Source: DASZBX01 sp035943635
GTDB taxonomy: Bacteria > Actinomycetota > Actinomycetes > Streptomycetales > Catenulisporaceae
NCBI GenBank assembly: GCA_035943635.1
Contig: DASZBX010000007.1
Span: forward strand, 80,389-144,388
DNA length: 64,000 nucleotides
Direction of reading: 5' to 3'
Below are positions 1-8,346 of the stretch, piece after piece (position 1 is the stretch's first letter; the number at the start of each line of letters is the position of its first letter). Position numbers and translations under genes: made by a program. The notes below the pieces were generated by a model that worked only from the letters and a program-made list of their open reading frames with translations, had not been told where the DNA came from and did not search any database.

Positions 1-891
1 CTCGAAGAGCAGCTGTCCGAATACACCGGGCTGATCGGCACCGCGCAGGCGAACAACCGGCAGGGCTTCCCGGTCGGCGGCGCATACCTGCGTGAGGCCT
101 CGAACCTGCTCGAGAACACCATGCTGCCCGAGGCCGAGTCGATCCTGGTCACCGAGACCGACGCCCGGGCCGCCAGTGCCACGGACTCCGGCGGCGTCTC
201 CTACCTCACCCTGCTCGCCGCCCTGTTGGTGCTGGCCTGCGGGCTGTTCACCTGGCGGCTGCTGAGCGAGACCACCCGCCGCACGGTCAACGCCGGCCTG
301 GCCCTCGCCCTGCTCGGCGCGGTCCTCGTGCTCGGCTGGACCGAGGCGGCCTCGCACTCGGCGCGCACCCGCATGACCACCGCCTCCGCGGACTTCGACC
401 TGGTCGCCGCGTCCCAGCAGGCCCGCAGCGACGTGGCCCAGATCTCGGCCGACGAGGCCTCCTCGGTGGTGTCCCAGGGCGCGGACAACGGCAAGGCGGC
501 GCAGAACGGCGACGCGGCGCTGACGAACCTGGGCGGGCAGTTGGGCCTGGTCGAGGCGGCGAACTCCGGGGCCGGCGACCAGGCGCTGCTGAACCAGATC
601 ACGGCCCAGGTCGCGGCGATCAAGAAGGACGCCTCCACCGGCGACTACTCGGGCGCGACCACCGCGATGGTCGGCAGCGGCGACGCCGACGGCGGCCTGC
701 TGGTTCCGCTCGACAGCCTGGCCGGCCTCCTCGCCACCAGCGAGCACGGCTTCCAGGCGCAGTACCGGAAGGACAGCTCCGCGGCCGGGGGCGTGTACGT
801 GGGCGGACCCTGGCCGCTGGTGCTGGTCGGCCTGCTGGCCGCGGTCGCGGCCGCGTACGGGGTCAATCGCAGAATCGCCGAGTACCGGTGA
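1..891 (+). CDS. glnX: GlnX-like membrane protein, 5'-truncated by the window edge
   Basis: The frame is open from base 1 to the TGA at 889-891, so the gene starts upstream; 296 residues are visible. Hydrophobic segments lie near visible residues 67-87, 97-118 and 268-287, with a long Ala/Asp/Gln-rich helical stretch between the second and third that looks like an extracytoplasmic helical sensor. It directly precedes a GlnH-like lipoprotein and a PknG-like kinase, the same order as glnX-glnH-pknG in mycobacteria, where GlnX is thought to relay amino-acid binding by GlnH across the membrane to PknG. The assignment rests on context and topology rather than on strong sequence motifs. The missing N-terminus is a window artefact. 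Confidence 0.7.
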   Translation, partial: LEEQLSEYTGLIGTAQANNRQGFPVGGAYLREASNLLENTMLPEAESILVTETDARAASATDSGGVSYLTLLAALLVLACGLFTWRLLSETTRRTVNAGLALALLGAVLVLGWTEAASHSARTRMTTASADFDLVAASQQARSDVAQISADEASSVVSQGADNGKAAQNGDAALTNLGGQLGLVEAANSGAGDQALLNQITAQVAAIKKDASTGDYSGATTAMVGSGDADGGLLVPLDSLAGLLATSEHGFQAQYRKDSSAAGGVYVGGPWPLVLVGLLAAVAAAYGVNRRIAEYR

Positions 892-950
892 CCGGGCCGG
901 ACGCGGGCCGCGGCGGGCAAACGCTCAGGGGATCGGAGAGGGGACGGCAG

Positions 951-1964
951 ATGCGCGCACGAGGACCTGTTTCGAGGCCGGCCGGGGCCGGGCGCCCGCG
1001 CGCCCGCCGGAGCCTGACGGCGGCCGCCGTGGCGCTGGGGCTGAGCGTCGCGCTGGCCGCGTGCGGCGGAGGCGAGGTCAACGTCGGGTCGCACCCGGCC
1101 CCGCCGCCGGTGGGCGTCGGCTCCGTGGTCACCGGGACCCCGGCCCCGGCGGCCACCGGCGCGGCCGCGTGCAACCCGGAGGCCTCCTCGCTGGCCCCGA
1201 CCGACACCGACTTCGACGGCCCGACCCTGCAGAAGATCAAGGCCCGGGGCCGGCTGATCGTCGGGGTCTCCGACGACGGCAACCTCACCGGCTTCCTGGA
1301 CCCGACCACCCACCAGGAGGAGGGCTTCGACGTGGACGTCGCGGTGCAGGTGGCCGCGGCGATCTTCGGCACCGCGACCGGGCACATCCAGTACGTCGCG
1401 GTGAACAACGCCGAGCGGATCACCGACATCCTCAGCGGCACCATCGACATGACCGTCGACACGATGACCATCACCTGCGACCGGCTCCAGCAGGTCGCGT
1501 TCTCCACTGTGTACTTCGAGGCCGAGCAGCAGCTGCTGGTGCTCAAGGGTTCGAACATCACGTCGATGGCCCAGCTCGGCGGGAAGAAGGTGTGCGCGGC
1601 CGACGGCTCGACCTCCATCGCCGCCATCCAGTCCGACAAGAACCATCCGGTCGCCTACGGTGTGGTGGACTTCTCCGACTGCCTGGTCGCGCTGCAGCAG
1701 AACGACGTGGTCGCCGCGTCCACCGACAACACGATCCTGGCCGGACTGGCCAAGCAGGACCCGAACACCGAGGTCACCGGCCCGTCGCTGGAGAGCGAGC
1801 CCTACGGCATCGCGATGTCCAAGGACAGCCCGGACCTGGAGGAGTTCGTCAACAGCGTCCTGGAGCAGATGCGCACGGACGGCACGTGGGAAGCCATTTA
1901 CAACAAGTGGTTCGGTACCACCCTGGCGCCCACCCCGCCGCCCAGGGCGCAGTATGCCGACTAG
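951..1964 (+). CDS. glnH: GlnH-like amino-acid-binding lipoprotein
   Basis: A 337-residue periplasmic-binding-protein family 3 protein. The basic N-terminus and hydrophobic stretch end in a lipobox LAAC with the lipidated Cys at residue 38. The solute-binding fold begins around KARGRLIVGVSDDGNLTGF. ATG 951 is preferred because GGAGAGG lies about 10 bases upstream; a GTG at 888 overlapping the stop of the previous gene would add 21 residues before the signal peptide. In mycobacteria GlnH binds Asp/Glu and signals through GlnX and PknG rather than feeding an ABC permease, and no permease is encoded here either, which supports a sensor role. Ligand identity is inferred. Confidence 0.88.
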   Translation: MRARGPVSRPAGAGRPRARRSLTAAAVALGLSVALAACGGGEVNVGSHPAPPPVGVGSVVTGTPAPAATGAAACNPEASSLAPTDTDFDGPTLQKIKARGRLIVGVSDDGNLTGFLDPTTHQEEGFDVDVAVQVAAAIFGTATGHIQYVAVNNAERITDILSGTIDMTVDTMTITCDRLQQVAFSTVYFEAEQQLLVLKGSNITSMAQLGGKKVCAADGSTSIAAIQSDKNHPVAYGVVDFSDCLVALQQNDVVAASTDNTILAGLAKQDPNTEVTGPSLESEPYGIAMSKDSPDLEEFVNSVLEQMRTDGTWEAIYNKWFGTTLAPTPPPRAQYAD

Positions 1965-1981
1965 CCGGTAAAGTGTGCCGC

Positions 1982-3217
1982 GTGCTGACCCCGATGAGCC
2001 GCGAGGAAGTGGACGCACTGCTGCTGCGGCTCGACGCAGACGCCGGGCGCATCACCGACGCGTTGGCCGAACTCACCGAGAACTCCGGCTACAAACTGCT
2101 GGAGACGGCGAAGCTGCGCGGCGCCACCGCCCGGCGCTGGCAGGCCGCCTCGGACCGGCTGGCCGCGCTCTGGGACAACTACACCGCCTACCAGGACGTG
2201 GTGAACAAGGCCCGGGAGATCCGCGGCCGGCGCCCCAAGCCCCGACCGGAGGACCTGGCCGCGATCACCGAACTGCTGCGCGGGCGCTCGATCACCCTGT
2301 CGGTCAAGGCGGTCCCGCTGGCCGAGCGCTCGCTGATCGGCCCGTCCACCATCGTGGACTCGGTCAGCCTGGTCGGCGCGGTGCAGCGGATGAACACCGA
2401 CTTCCAGTACGCCGCCGACGTGGTCACCGAGGTGGAGACCGCGTGGAACGCCCTGTTCGAACTCGCCGACCCGGTCCAGCTGCGGCTGAAGAACCTGATC
2501 ACCGCGGTCAGCGCGGTCGGCGACCGCTCGCTGGCCACCGCCACCGCGGGCGTCGGGGACACGTACGTGGCGCTGCGCCAGGAGATCTTCGCCGACCCGC
2601 TCGGCCTGCGCGCCCCCGGCTCCGGCCTGCCCGCGCGGATGGAGCAGGTGGCCGGGGAGATCGACGCGCTGGCCCGCACGGCGGCCGGCGCGGCCGAACT
2701 GCGGGCCGACTTCGACCGGTCCACCGCCGCGCTGCTGCGCGAGGTCGACCGGATCGACGAGGCCGAGGCCGCCCAGCGGGCCGCGCTGCGCGACGTGCGG
2801 GAGAAGATCCTGGTCGCCGCGCTGCCCGAGCCGACCGCGCTCGGCCCGGCGCTGCGGGCCCGGGTCGCCGCGCTGGCCTCCCTGCGCGACGCCGGCCAGT
2901 GGACCCGGTTGTCCGAGGAGGCCGCCGCGCTCGGCAACGCGCTCCAGGCCGGACTGGCCACCGCGGAGCGCACCCGGGAGGCGGTGGCCGGACTGCTGGA
3001 CCGGCGCGAGGAACTGCGCGCGCGTCTTGCGGCGTACCGGGTGCGCGCGGCAAGGTTGGGGGCGGCGGAGAACCAAACCCTTGAGCAGTGTTATCAGGCG
3101 GCGTACGAGCTATTGTGGACCCGGCCGTGTGATCTGGCGGCGGCCACCAGGGCTCTGGCGGGTTACCAGAAGGCCGTGTCGGCGCTCGACCGCGCCGGCG
3201 GATCGGGAGGGCGTTGA
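1982..3217 (+). CDS. Conserved helical protein of the PknG operon, function unknown
   Basis: I do not recognise the family. The product is about 411 residues, starting at GTG 1982 (ATG 1994 is equally possible), 17 bases after glnH. It is Ala/Leu/Arg/Glu-rich and probably almost entirely alpha-helical, with coiled-coil-like heptads and no signal peptide or membrane segment, so cytoplasmic. Its TGA shares one base with the kinase ATG, so the two are probably translationally coupled. Its position between the receptor lipoprotein and the kinase suggests an adaptor or regulator of the kinase; that is inference from position only. Confidence 0.75.
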   Translation: MLTPMSREEVDALLLRLDADAGRITDALAELTENSGYKLLETAKLRGATARRWQAASDRLAALWDNYTAYQDVVNKAREIRGRRPKPRPEDLAAITELLRGRSITLSVKAVPLAERSLIGPSTIVDSVSLVGAVQRMNTDFQYAADVVTEVETAWNALFELADPVQLRLKNLITAVSAVGDRSLATATAGVGDTYVALRQEIFADPLGLRAPGSGLPARMEQVAGEIDALARTAAGAAELRADFDRSTAALLREVDRIDEAEAAQRAALRDVREKILVAALPEPTALGPALRARVAALASLRDAGQWTRLSEEAAALGNALQAGLATAERTREAVAGLLDRREELRARLAAYRVRAARLGAAENQTLEQCYQAAYELLWTRPCDLAAATRALAGYQKAVSALDRAGGSGGR

Positions 3218-5682
3218 TGTCTGGCGTGAAGTGTGCGCGGCCCGGCTGCGCGGGGACCATCGAGGACGGCTACTGCGACACCTGCGGCATGGCCGCGGCG
3301 CCCGCCTCGGCGGGTGCGGGGACCGGTGCGCTCGGCGCGGTCGCGGGCGCGGGCGCGTCCTCGCGGTCGGTGTCCGTGTCGGTCGGCGCCGTGGCCGGGG
3401 GCAGGGCGCGCTGCCGGCGGCCCGGCTGCGCCGGCACCATCGAGGACGGGTACTGCGACACCTGCGGCATGGCCGCGCTGCCCGGCACCGGCCGGCCGGC
3501 CGGGAACACCGCCAGCAACCGCACCGCGAGCTCGCGCACCGGCAGCTCCCGGACCAGCACCAGCACCGGGCGCAGCCGCGGCTCGGCGGTCTCCGCCCGG
3601 ACCGGTTCGACCGGGCGCACCGGCGGCTCCCGCGGCTCGCGCTCCACCGGCCGCGGCGGCCTGGGCCTGGGCCTGGTCGAGATACCCCAGGTGCCCTACC
3701 GCGACCCGGCCGAGGCGGTGCTGGCCGACCCGCAGGTGCCCGAGCACAAGCGCTACTGCTCCAAGTGCGGGGACCCGGTCGGCCGCGGCCGGGACGGGCG
3801 CCCCGGGCGCACCAGCGGCTTCTGCGCCAAGTGCGGCGGAGCCTACGACTTCCGGCCCAAGCTCCAGCCCGGGGACCTGGTCGGCAACCAGTACCGGATC
3901 GAGGGCTGCATCGCGCACGGCGGCCTGGGCTGGATCTACCTGGCCGTGGACGACAACGTGGCCGGCCGCTGGGTCGCGCTCAAGGGCCTGCTGGACACCG
4001 GCGACGAGGACGCGATGGCCGCCGCGGTGGCCGAGCGCCAGTTCCTGGCCGAGGTCGAGCACCCGAGCGTGGTGAAGATCTACAACTTCATCCAGCACCA
4101 GGGCGACGACTACATCGTGATGGAGTACGTCGGCGGCAAGTCGCTCAAGCAGATCGCGCTGGACTACAAGGACGAGCACCGCGGCGCCTCGCTGCCGCTG
4201 GAACAGGTGCTCGCCTACGCGATCGAGGTGCTGCCCGCGTTCGGCTACCTGCACTCGATCGGCCTGCTGTACTGCGACTTCAAGCCGGACAACATCATCC
4301 AGAACGAGGAGCAGCTCAAGCTGATCGACATGGGCGCGGTCCGGGCCTTCGACGACGAGGAGTCGGCGATCTACGGCACGGTCGGCTACCAGGCGCCGGA
4401 GGTGGCCGAGATCGGCCCCACGGTCGAGTCGGACCTGTACACCGTCGGCCGGATGATGGCCGTGCTCGCGTTCGAGTTCAAGGGCTACACCTCCGCCTTC
4501 GCCACCAGCCTGCCCGCCCCGGACGCGATCCCGCTGCTGGCCCGGTACGAGTCCTTCTACCGCGCGCTGCTGCGCTCGACCCACCCGTCCCGGGAGCAGC
4601 GCTTCTCCACCGCGCAGGAGATGGTCGTCCAGCTGACCGGCGTGCTGCGCGAAGTGGTCGCGATCAACCAGAACGCGCCCAGCCCGGCCGTGTCCACCCT
4701 GTTCAGCGCCGAGCGGGCCGCGGTCGGCACGGACCTGGCCCGGCCGTCCGGGGCGCAGCTGGCGGCCGCGCTGCCGATCCCGATGGTGGACCCGACCGAC
4801 CCGAACGCCGGCTTCCTGGCCACCCTCGGCGGCAGCCCGCGCCAGGTGGTCACCGCGCTCGACGGCCTGCCGCACCCGTCCACCGAGGTCTACTTCCGGC
4901 TGGTCCGGGCCACGATCGAGGGCGGGGAGTTCTCGGAGGCGGCCCGCTGGCTGGACCTGCTCGGCGAGCAGGACCGGTTCGACTGGCGGGTGCGCTGGTA
5001 CCGCGGCCTGCTGGTGCTGGCCCAGAACGACCCGGCCAACGCCTTCGCCCACTTCGACGCCTGCTACTCCGAGCTGCCCGGCGAGCTCGCGCCCAAGCTG
5101 GCCCTGGCGGTGACCGCGGATCTGGGCGGGGACGCGGAGACCGCACTGCGCTACTACCGGCTGGTGTGGCTGGTGGACCGCTCGTTCACCACCGCGGGGT
5201 TCGCGATCGCCCGGCTGGAGCTGGCCGGTTCCCCGGTCCGGCCCTCCGCGCCGCCGGCCGCGATCGCGGCCCTGGCCCAGGTGCCGCTGGCCTCGATCCA
5301 CCACACCATGGCCGAGATCATGGCCATCCGCACCCGGGTCGCCATGCCCGACTTCACCGTCACCGCGACTCCGGAGGAGCTGGCCTCGCTGGCCGACCGG
5401 GTCCAGGCGCTGGGGCTGGACGGCGAGGCGTACGAGTCGCTGGTCTGCCTGGTCCTGCTCAGCGCGCTGGACTGGACCCGGGGCGGTGCGTTCGGCCCGG
5501 GCCAGGTCCCGGCCCGGACCGGTTCGGCGGCCCAGGTGTTCGGGGCCCGGCTGGCCGAGCGGGACGTGCGCCGGGAGCTCGAGCGCTCCTACCGGTCCCG
5601 GGCCCGGATGGCGGGCAGCCGGGGCGAGCGGATCGCCCTGGTGGACCGGGCCAACTCCGTGCGTCCGCGCACCCTGCTGTGA
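3217..5682 (+). CDS. pknG: PknG-like serine/threonine protein kinase with zinc ribbons and TPRs
   Basis: An 821-residue soluble kinase. The N-terminus carries two near-identical zinc-ribbon units, each ending in EDGYCDTCGMAA, then an S/T/R-rich linker. A rubredoxin-like pair follows (YCSKCG and FCAKCG), as in mycobacterial PknG. Kinase landmarks are Lys256 in VALKGLL, the catalytic-loop Asp354 in YCDFKPDN (non-RD) and Asp371 in IDMG where most kinases have DFG. The last ~300 residues are TPR-like helices. ATG 3217 has GGGAGG six bases upstream. Mycobacterial PknG is about 750 residues and lacks the duplicated ribbons. It acts in amino-acid sensing and control of glutamate/TCA metabolism through an FHA protein; an FHA protein is encoded downstream. 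Confidence 0.93.
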   Translation: MSGVKCARPGCAGTIEDGYCDTCGMAAAPASAGAGTGALGAVAGAGASSRSVSVSVGAVAGGRARCRRPGCAGTIEDGYCDTCGMAALPGTGRPAGNTASNRTASSRTGSSRTSTSTGRSRGSAVSARTGSTGRTGGSRGSRSTGRGGLGLGLVEIPQVPYRDPAEAVLADPQVPEHKRYCSKCGDPVGRGRDGRPGRTSGFCAKCGGAYDFRPKLQPGDLVGNQYRIEGCIAHGGLGWIYLAVDDNVAGRWVALKGLLDTGDEDAMAAAVAERQFLAEVEHPSVVKIYNFIQHQGDDYIVMEYVGGKSLKQIALDYKDEHRGASLPLEQVLAYAIEVLPAFGYLHSIGLLYCDFKPDNIIQNEEQLKLIDMGAVRAFDDEESAIYGTVGYQAPEVAEIGPTVESDLYTVGRMMAVLAFEFKGYTSAFATSLPAPDAIPLLARYESFYRALLRSTHPSREQRFSTAQEMVVQLTGVLREVVAINQNAPSPAVSTLFSAERAAVGTDLARPSGAQLAAALPIPMVDPTDPNAGFLATLGGSPRQVVTALDGLPHPSTEVYFRLVRATIEGGEFSEAARWLDLLGEQDRFDWRVRWYRGLLVLAQNDPANAFAHFDACYSELPGELAPKLALAVTADLGGDAETALRYYRLVWLVDRSFTTAGFAIARLELAGSPVRPSAPPAAIAALAQVPLASIHHTMAEIMAIRTRVAMPDFTVTATPEELASLADRVQALGLDGEAYESLVCLVLLSALDWTRGGAFGPGQVPARTGSAAQVFGARLAERDVRRELERSYRSRARMAGSRGERIALVDRANSVRPRTLL

Positions 5683-5731
5683 CCCGCATTCCGGTAGCGC
5701 CGGCCGTGACGTCTGTGAGAGGGAACCCGAG

Positions 5732-6976
5732 TTGAACGAGATGGAACCCGAGGCCGGCCCGTCGTCGGCCGCCGTGTCCTCGGCCTGCTTCGCCTGTGGC
5801 GAGCCGGTGCGGCCGGAGGACCAGTTCTGTGAGAACTGCGGGGTGAACCTGGCCGCGGGCCCCGAGGCGTACGCGGCGGACGACCTGAACGCGACCGTGG
5901 TGCTGACCCGGCGTTCCACCAGCCGGGCGGCCGAGCAGGCCGAGGCGGCCCAGGCGCAGGCGGCGGCTGAGCAGCCGGCCGCCGCGGCGGTCCCGGCCGG
6001 TCCGGCCGGTCCGGCCTGCCCGGACTGCGGCGGCACCGGCTTCACCGACGGCTACTGCGACACCTGCGGCCGGCTGGCCCCGGATCCGCGCGACCACATC
6101 GAGCAGGACCTCGGCGTGGTGGCCGGGGTGACCGACCGCGGGCTGCGGCACAGCCGCAACGAGGACGCGATGGCGCTGGCCGTGCTGGACGGCCCGGAGT
6201 TCCCGCGCCCGGCCTCGGTGATCGTCTCCTGCGACGGGGTGTCCACCTCGCGCGAGCCGCAGGTGGCCTCGCTGCTGGCCGCCGGGGTGATCCGGGACGC
6301 GCTGGCCGAGGCGCTGGCCAAGGGCGAGCCGGCCGAGCCGGCCATGGTCGCGGCGATGGCGGCCGCGCAGGTCGCGGTGGCCGGGCTGGCCGAGGACCCG
6401 TCCGAGCCGGCCAACTCCTCCTGCTGCACCGCGGTGGCCGCGGTGGTCGAGCCGGGCCTGGTCACGGTCGGTTCGGTCGGCGACAGCCGGGTGTACTGGC
6501 TCTCGCGCACCACGGCCGACTCGCGCCGGCTGACCCTGGACGACTCCTGGGCCGGGCTGATGATCGCGCAGGGGATCCTGAGCGAGGCCGAGGCGTTCCG
6601 CTCCCCGCAGGCGCACACGATCGTGCGCTGGCTCGGCGCGGACGCCCCGGACGAGCCGGCCCACGTGACCCAGTTCGTGCCCGAGGGCCCCGGTTTGATC
6701 CTGGCCTGCAGCGACGGGCTGTGGAACTACGTGCCCGAGGCCGACCGGCTGGCCGAGCTCGCGGTGCCGACCGAGAACGGCGCGTGGGGCGGGTTGCAGG
6801 CGGCCGCCAACAGCCTGTGCGCGGTTGCGCTGGAGAGCGGCGGGCATGACAACATCACCGTCACCCTGGCCGCGTATCCGCCGGTGTCCGCGCAGGCCTC
6901 GGCCCTGGCCGAGACGATCCAGGTGGACCGGCCGGGCACGCCCGGCGAGGACGGCCAGGGGTACCATGCGAAGTAG
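5732..6976 (+). CDS. PP2C-family protein phosphatase with two zinc ribbons
   Basis: About 414 residues. A first zinc ribbon (CFACG and FCENCG) sits near residues 15-40. After an Ala/Gln-rich linker comes a second (CPDCG then GYCDTCG), and from about residue 125 a PP2C metal-dependent phosphatase domain beginning GVTDRGLRHSRNEDA, with SCDGVST, GDSRVYWL, CSDGLWNY and GGHDNITV as metal-binding landmarks. The TTG at 5732 is seven bases after GAGAGGGA; ATG 5741 is the alternative. It follows the kinase by 49 bases and should reverse its phosphorylations. The second ribbon shares YCDTCG with the kinase and the FHA protein. Confidence 0.9.
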   Translation: MNEMEPEAGPSSAAVSSACFACGEPVRPEDQFCENCGVNLAAGPEAYAADDLNATVVLTRRSTSRAAEQAEAAQAQAAAEQPAAAAVPAGPAGPACPDCGGTGFTDGYCDTCGRLAPDPRDHIEQDLGVVAGVTDRGLRHSRNEDAMALAVLDGPEFPRPASVIVSCDGVSTSREPQVASLLAAGVIRDALAEALAKGEPAEPAMVAAMAAAQVAVAGLAEDPSEPANSSCCTAVAAVVEPGLVTVGSVGDSRVYWLSRTTADSRRLTLDDSWAGLMIAQGILSEAEAFRSPQAHTIVRWLGADAPDEPAHVTQFVPEGPGLILACSDGLWNYVPEADRLAELAVPTENGAWGGLQAAANSLCAVALESGGHDNITVTLAAYPPVSAQASALAETIQVDRPGTPGEDGQGYHAK

Positions 6977-7003
6977 AGAATCACATTACGAGGGGAGCGG
7001 ATT

Positions 7004-8308
7004 GTGAGCACTCAGCCGCAGTTCAGCGTCGACGTCTACCAGAACGAGTTCCTCGCCAGCGGTGCCACCGAGGTCAATGCGATCGTCACGGTGGCCTCGG
7101 CGCAGCCGACCGAGGGGGTCTCGGCCGGGGCCAGCGCAGCCCAGGTGATCATGGTGGACTGCTCCGGGTCGATGGAGTATCCGTCCACGAAGATGCACGC
7201 GGCGCGGGCGGCGACCAGGGCCGCGATCGACGCGATCCGCGAGGGCGTGCCGTTCGCCGTGGTGGCCGGCACCCACGTGGCCCGGATGGTGTTCCCCGGG
7301 ACCGAGTACCTGGTGCCCGCGGACGCCTCCAGCCGGGCCGCGGCCAAGGCCGCGGTGGACCGGCTCACCTCCGGCGGCGGCACCGCGATCGGCCAGTGGC
7401 TGACCCTGGCCGACCGGTTGTTCACCGGGCACGAGAACTCGATCCGGCACGCGATCCTGCTGACCGACGGCAAGGACGAGCACGAGCAGCCGTCCGACCT
7501 GGCCGCGGCGATCGCCCGGTGCGAGGGCCGGTTCAGCTGCGACTGCCGGGGCGTGGGGACCGACTGGGTGGTGGCCGAGCTGCGCAAGGTGGCCCAGGGC
7601 CTGCTCGGCACGGTGGACATCGTGGCCGACCCGGCGAACCTGGCCGCGGACTTCCAGAGCATGATCCAGAACGCGATGGGCAAGGCGGTGGCCGACGTGC
7701 GGCTGCGGCTGTGGTCCCCGCAGGGCGCGTCGGTGAAGTTCGTCAAGCAGGTCGAGCCGTCGATCCTGGACCTGACCGGCAAGCGGACGGCGACCGGCCC
7801 GCTGGCCGGGGACTACCCGACCGGCGCGTGGGGCGTGGAGTCCCGGGACTACCACGTGTGCGTGACCGTGAAGGCGGGCGCGGTGGGCGACGAGATGCTG
7901 GCCGGCCGGGCCAGCCTGGTCTCGGTGGACGGCTCCGGCACGGCCACCACCCTGGGCCAGGGCCTGATCCGGGCGGTCTGGACCGACGACTCCGCCCTGT
8001 CCACCAAGATGAACCGGCAGGTGGCGCACTACACCGGGCAGGCCGAGCTCGCGGACGCGATCCAGGCGGGCCTGGAGGCGCGCAAGAACGGCGACCTGGA
8101 CACCGCGACCGCGAAGCTGGGCCGGGCGGTGCAGCTGGCCGCCGAGTCCGGCAACGAGGACACCGCGAAGCTGCTGCGCTCGGTGGTGGACGTGGACGAC
8201 CCGGCCACCGGCACGGTGCGGCTCAAGGCCCGGGTCAACGACGCGGAAGAGATGAAGCTCGACTCCCGCTCGACCGTGACCAAGCGGCTCGGCAAGAAGA
8301 ACCCGTGA
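7004..8308 (+). CDS. VWA-domain protein of the kinase operon
   Basis: A 434-residue protein, GTG start at 7004 with GAGGGGAG five bases upstream. The von Willebrand factor A domain begins near residue 45; the MIDAS metal site DCSGS is at residues 52-56, with TSGGGTAIG and LLTDGKDE as later metal-site loops. The C-terminal third has a beta-rich segment followed by helices resembling a short repeat region. There is no signal peptide or membrane segment. VWA proteins of this kind usually scaffold metal-dependent protein complexes. Placed between phosphatase and FHA protein, it is probably a structural or substrate partner of the kinase/phosphatase pair. Unlike its neighbours it has no zinc ribbon. 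Confidence 0.85.
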   Translation: MSTQPQFSVDVYQNEFLASGATEVNAIVTVASAQPTEGVSAGASAAQVIMVDCSGSMEYPSTKMHAARAATRAAIDAIREGVPFAVVAGTHVARMVFPGTEYLVPADASSRAAAKAAVDRLTSGGGTAIGQWLTLADRLFTGHENSIRHAILLTDGKDEHEQPSDLAAAIARCEGRFSCDCRGVGTDWVVAELRKVAQGLLGTVDIVADPANLAADFQSMIQNAMGKAVADVRLRLWSPQGASVKFVKQVEPSILDLTGKRTATGPLAGDYPTGAWGVESRDYHVCVTVKAGAVGDEMLAGRASLVSVDGSGTATTLGQGLIRAVWTDDSALSTKMNRQVAHYTGQAELADAIQAGLEARKNGDLDTATAKLGRAVQLAAESGNEDTAKLLRSVVDVDDPATGTVRLKARVNDAEEMKLDSRSTVTKRLGKKNP

Positions 8309-8346
8309 CCCACCCACCCACCGCTTCGTGACCGGGGAGGAACAGC

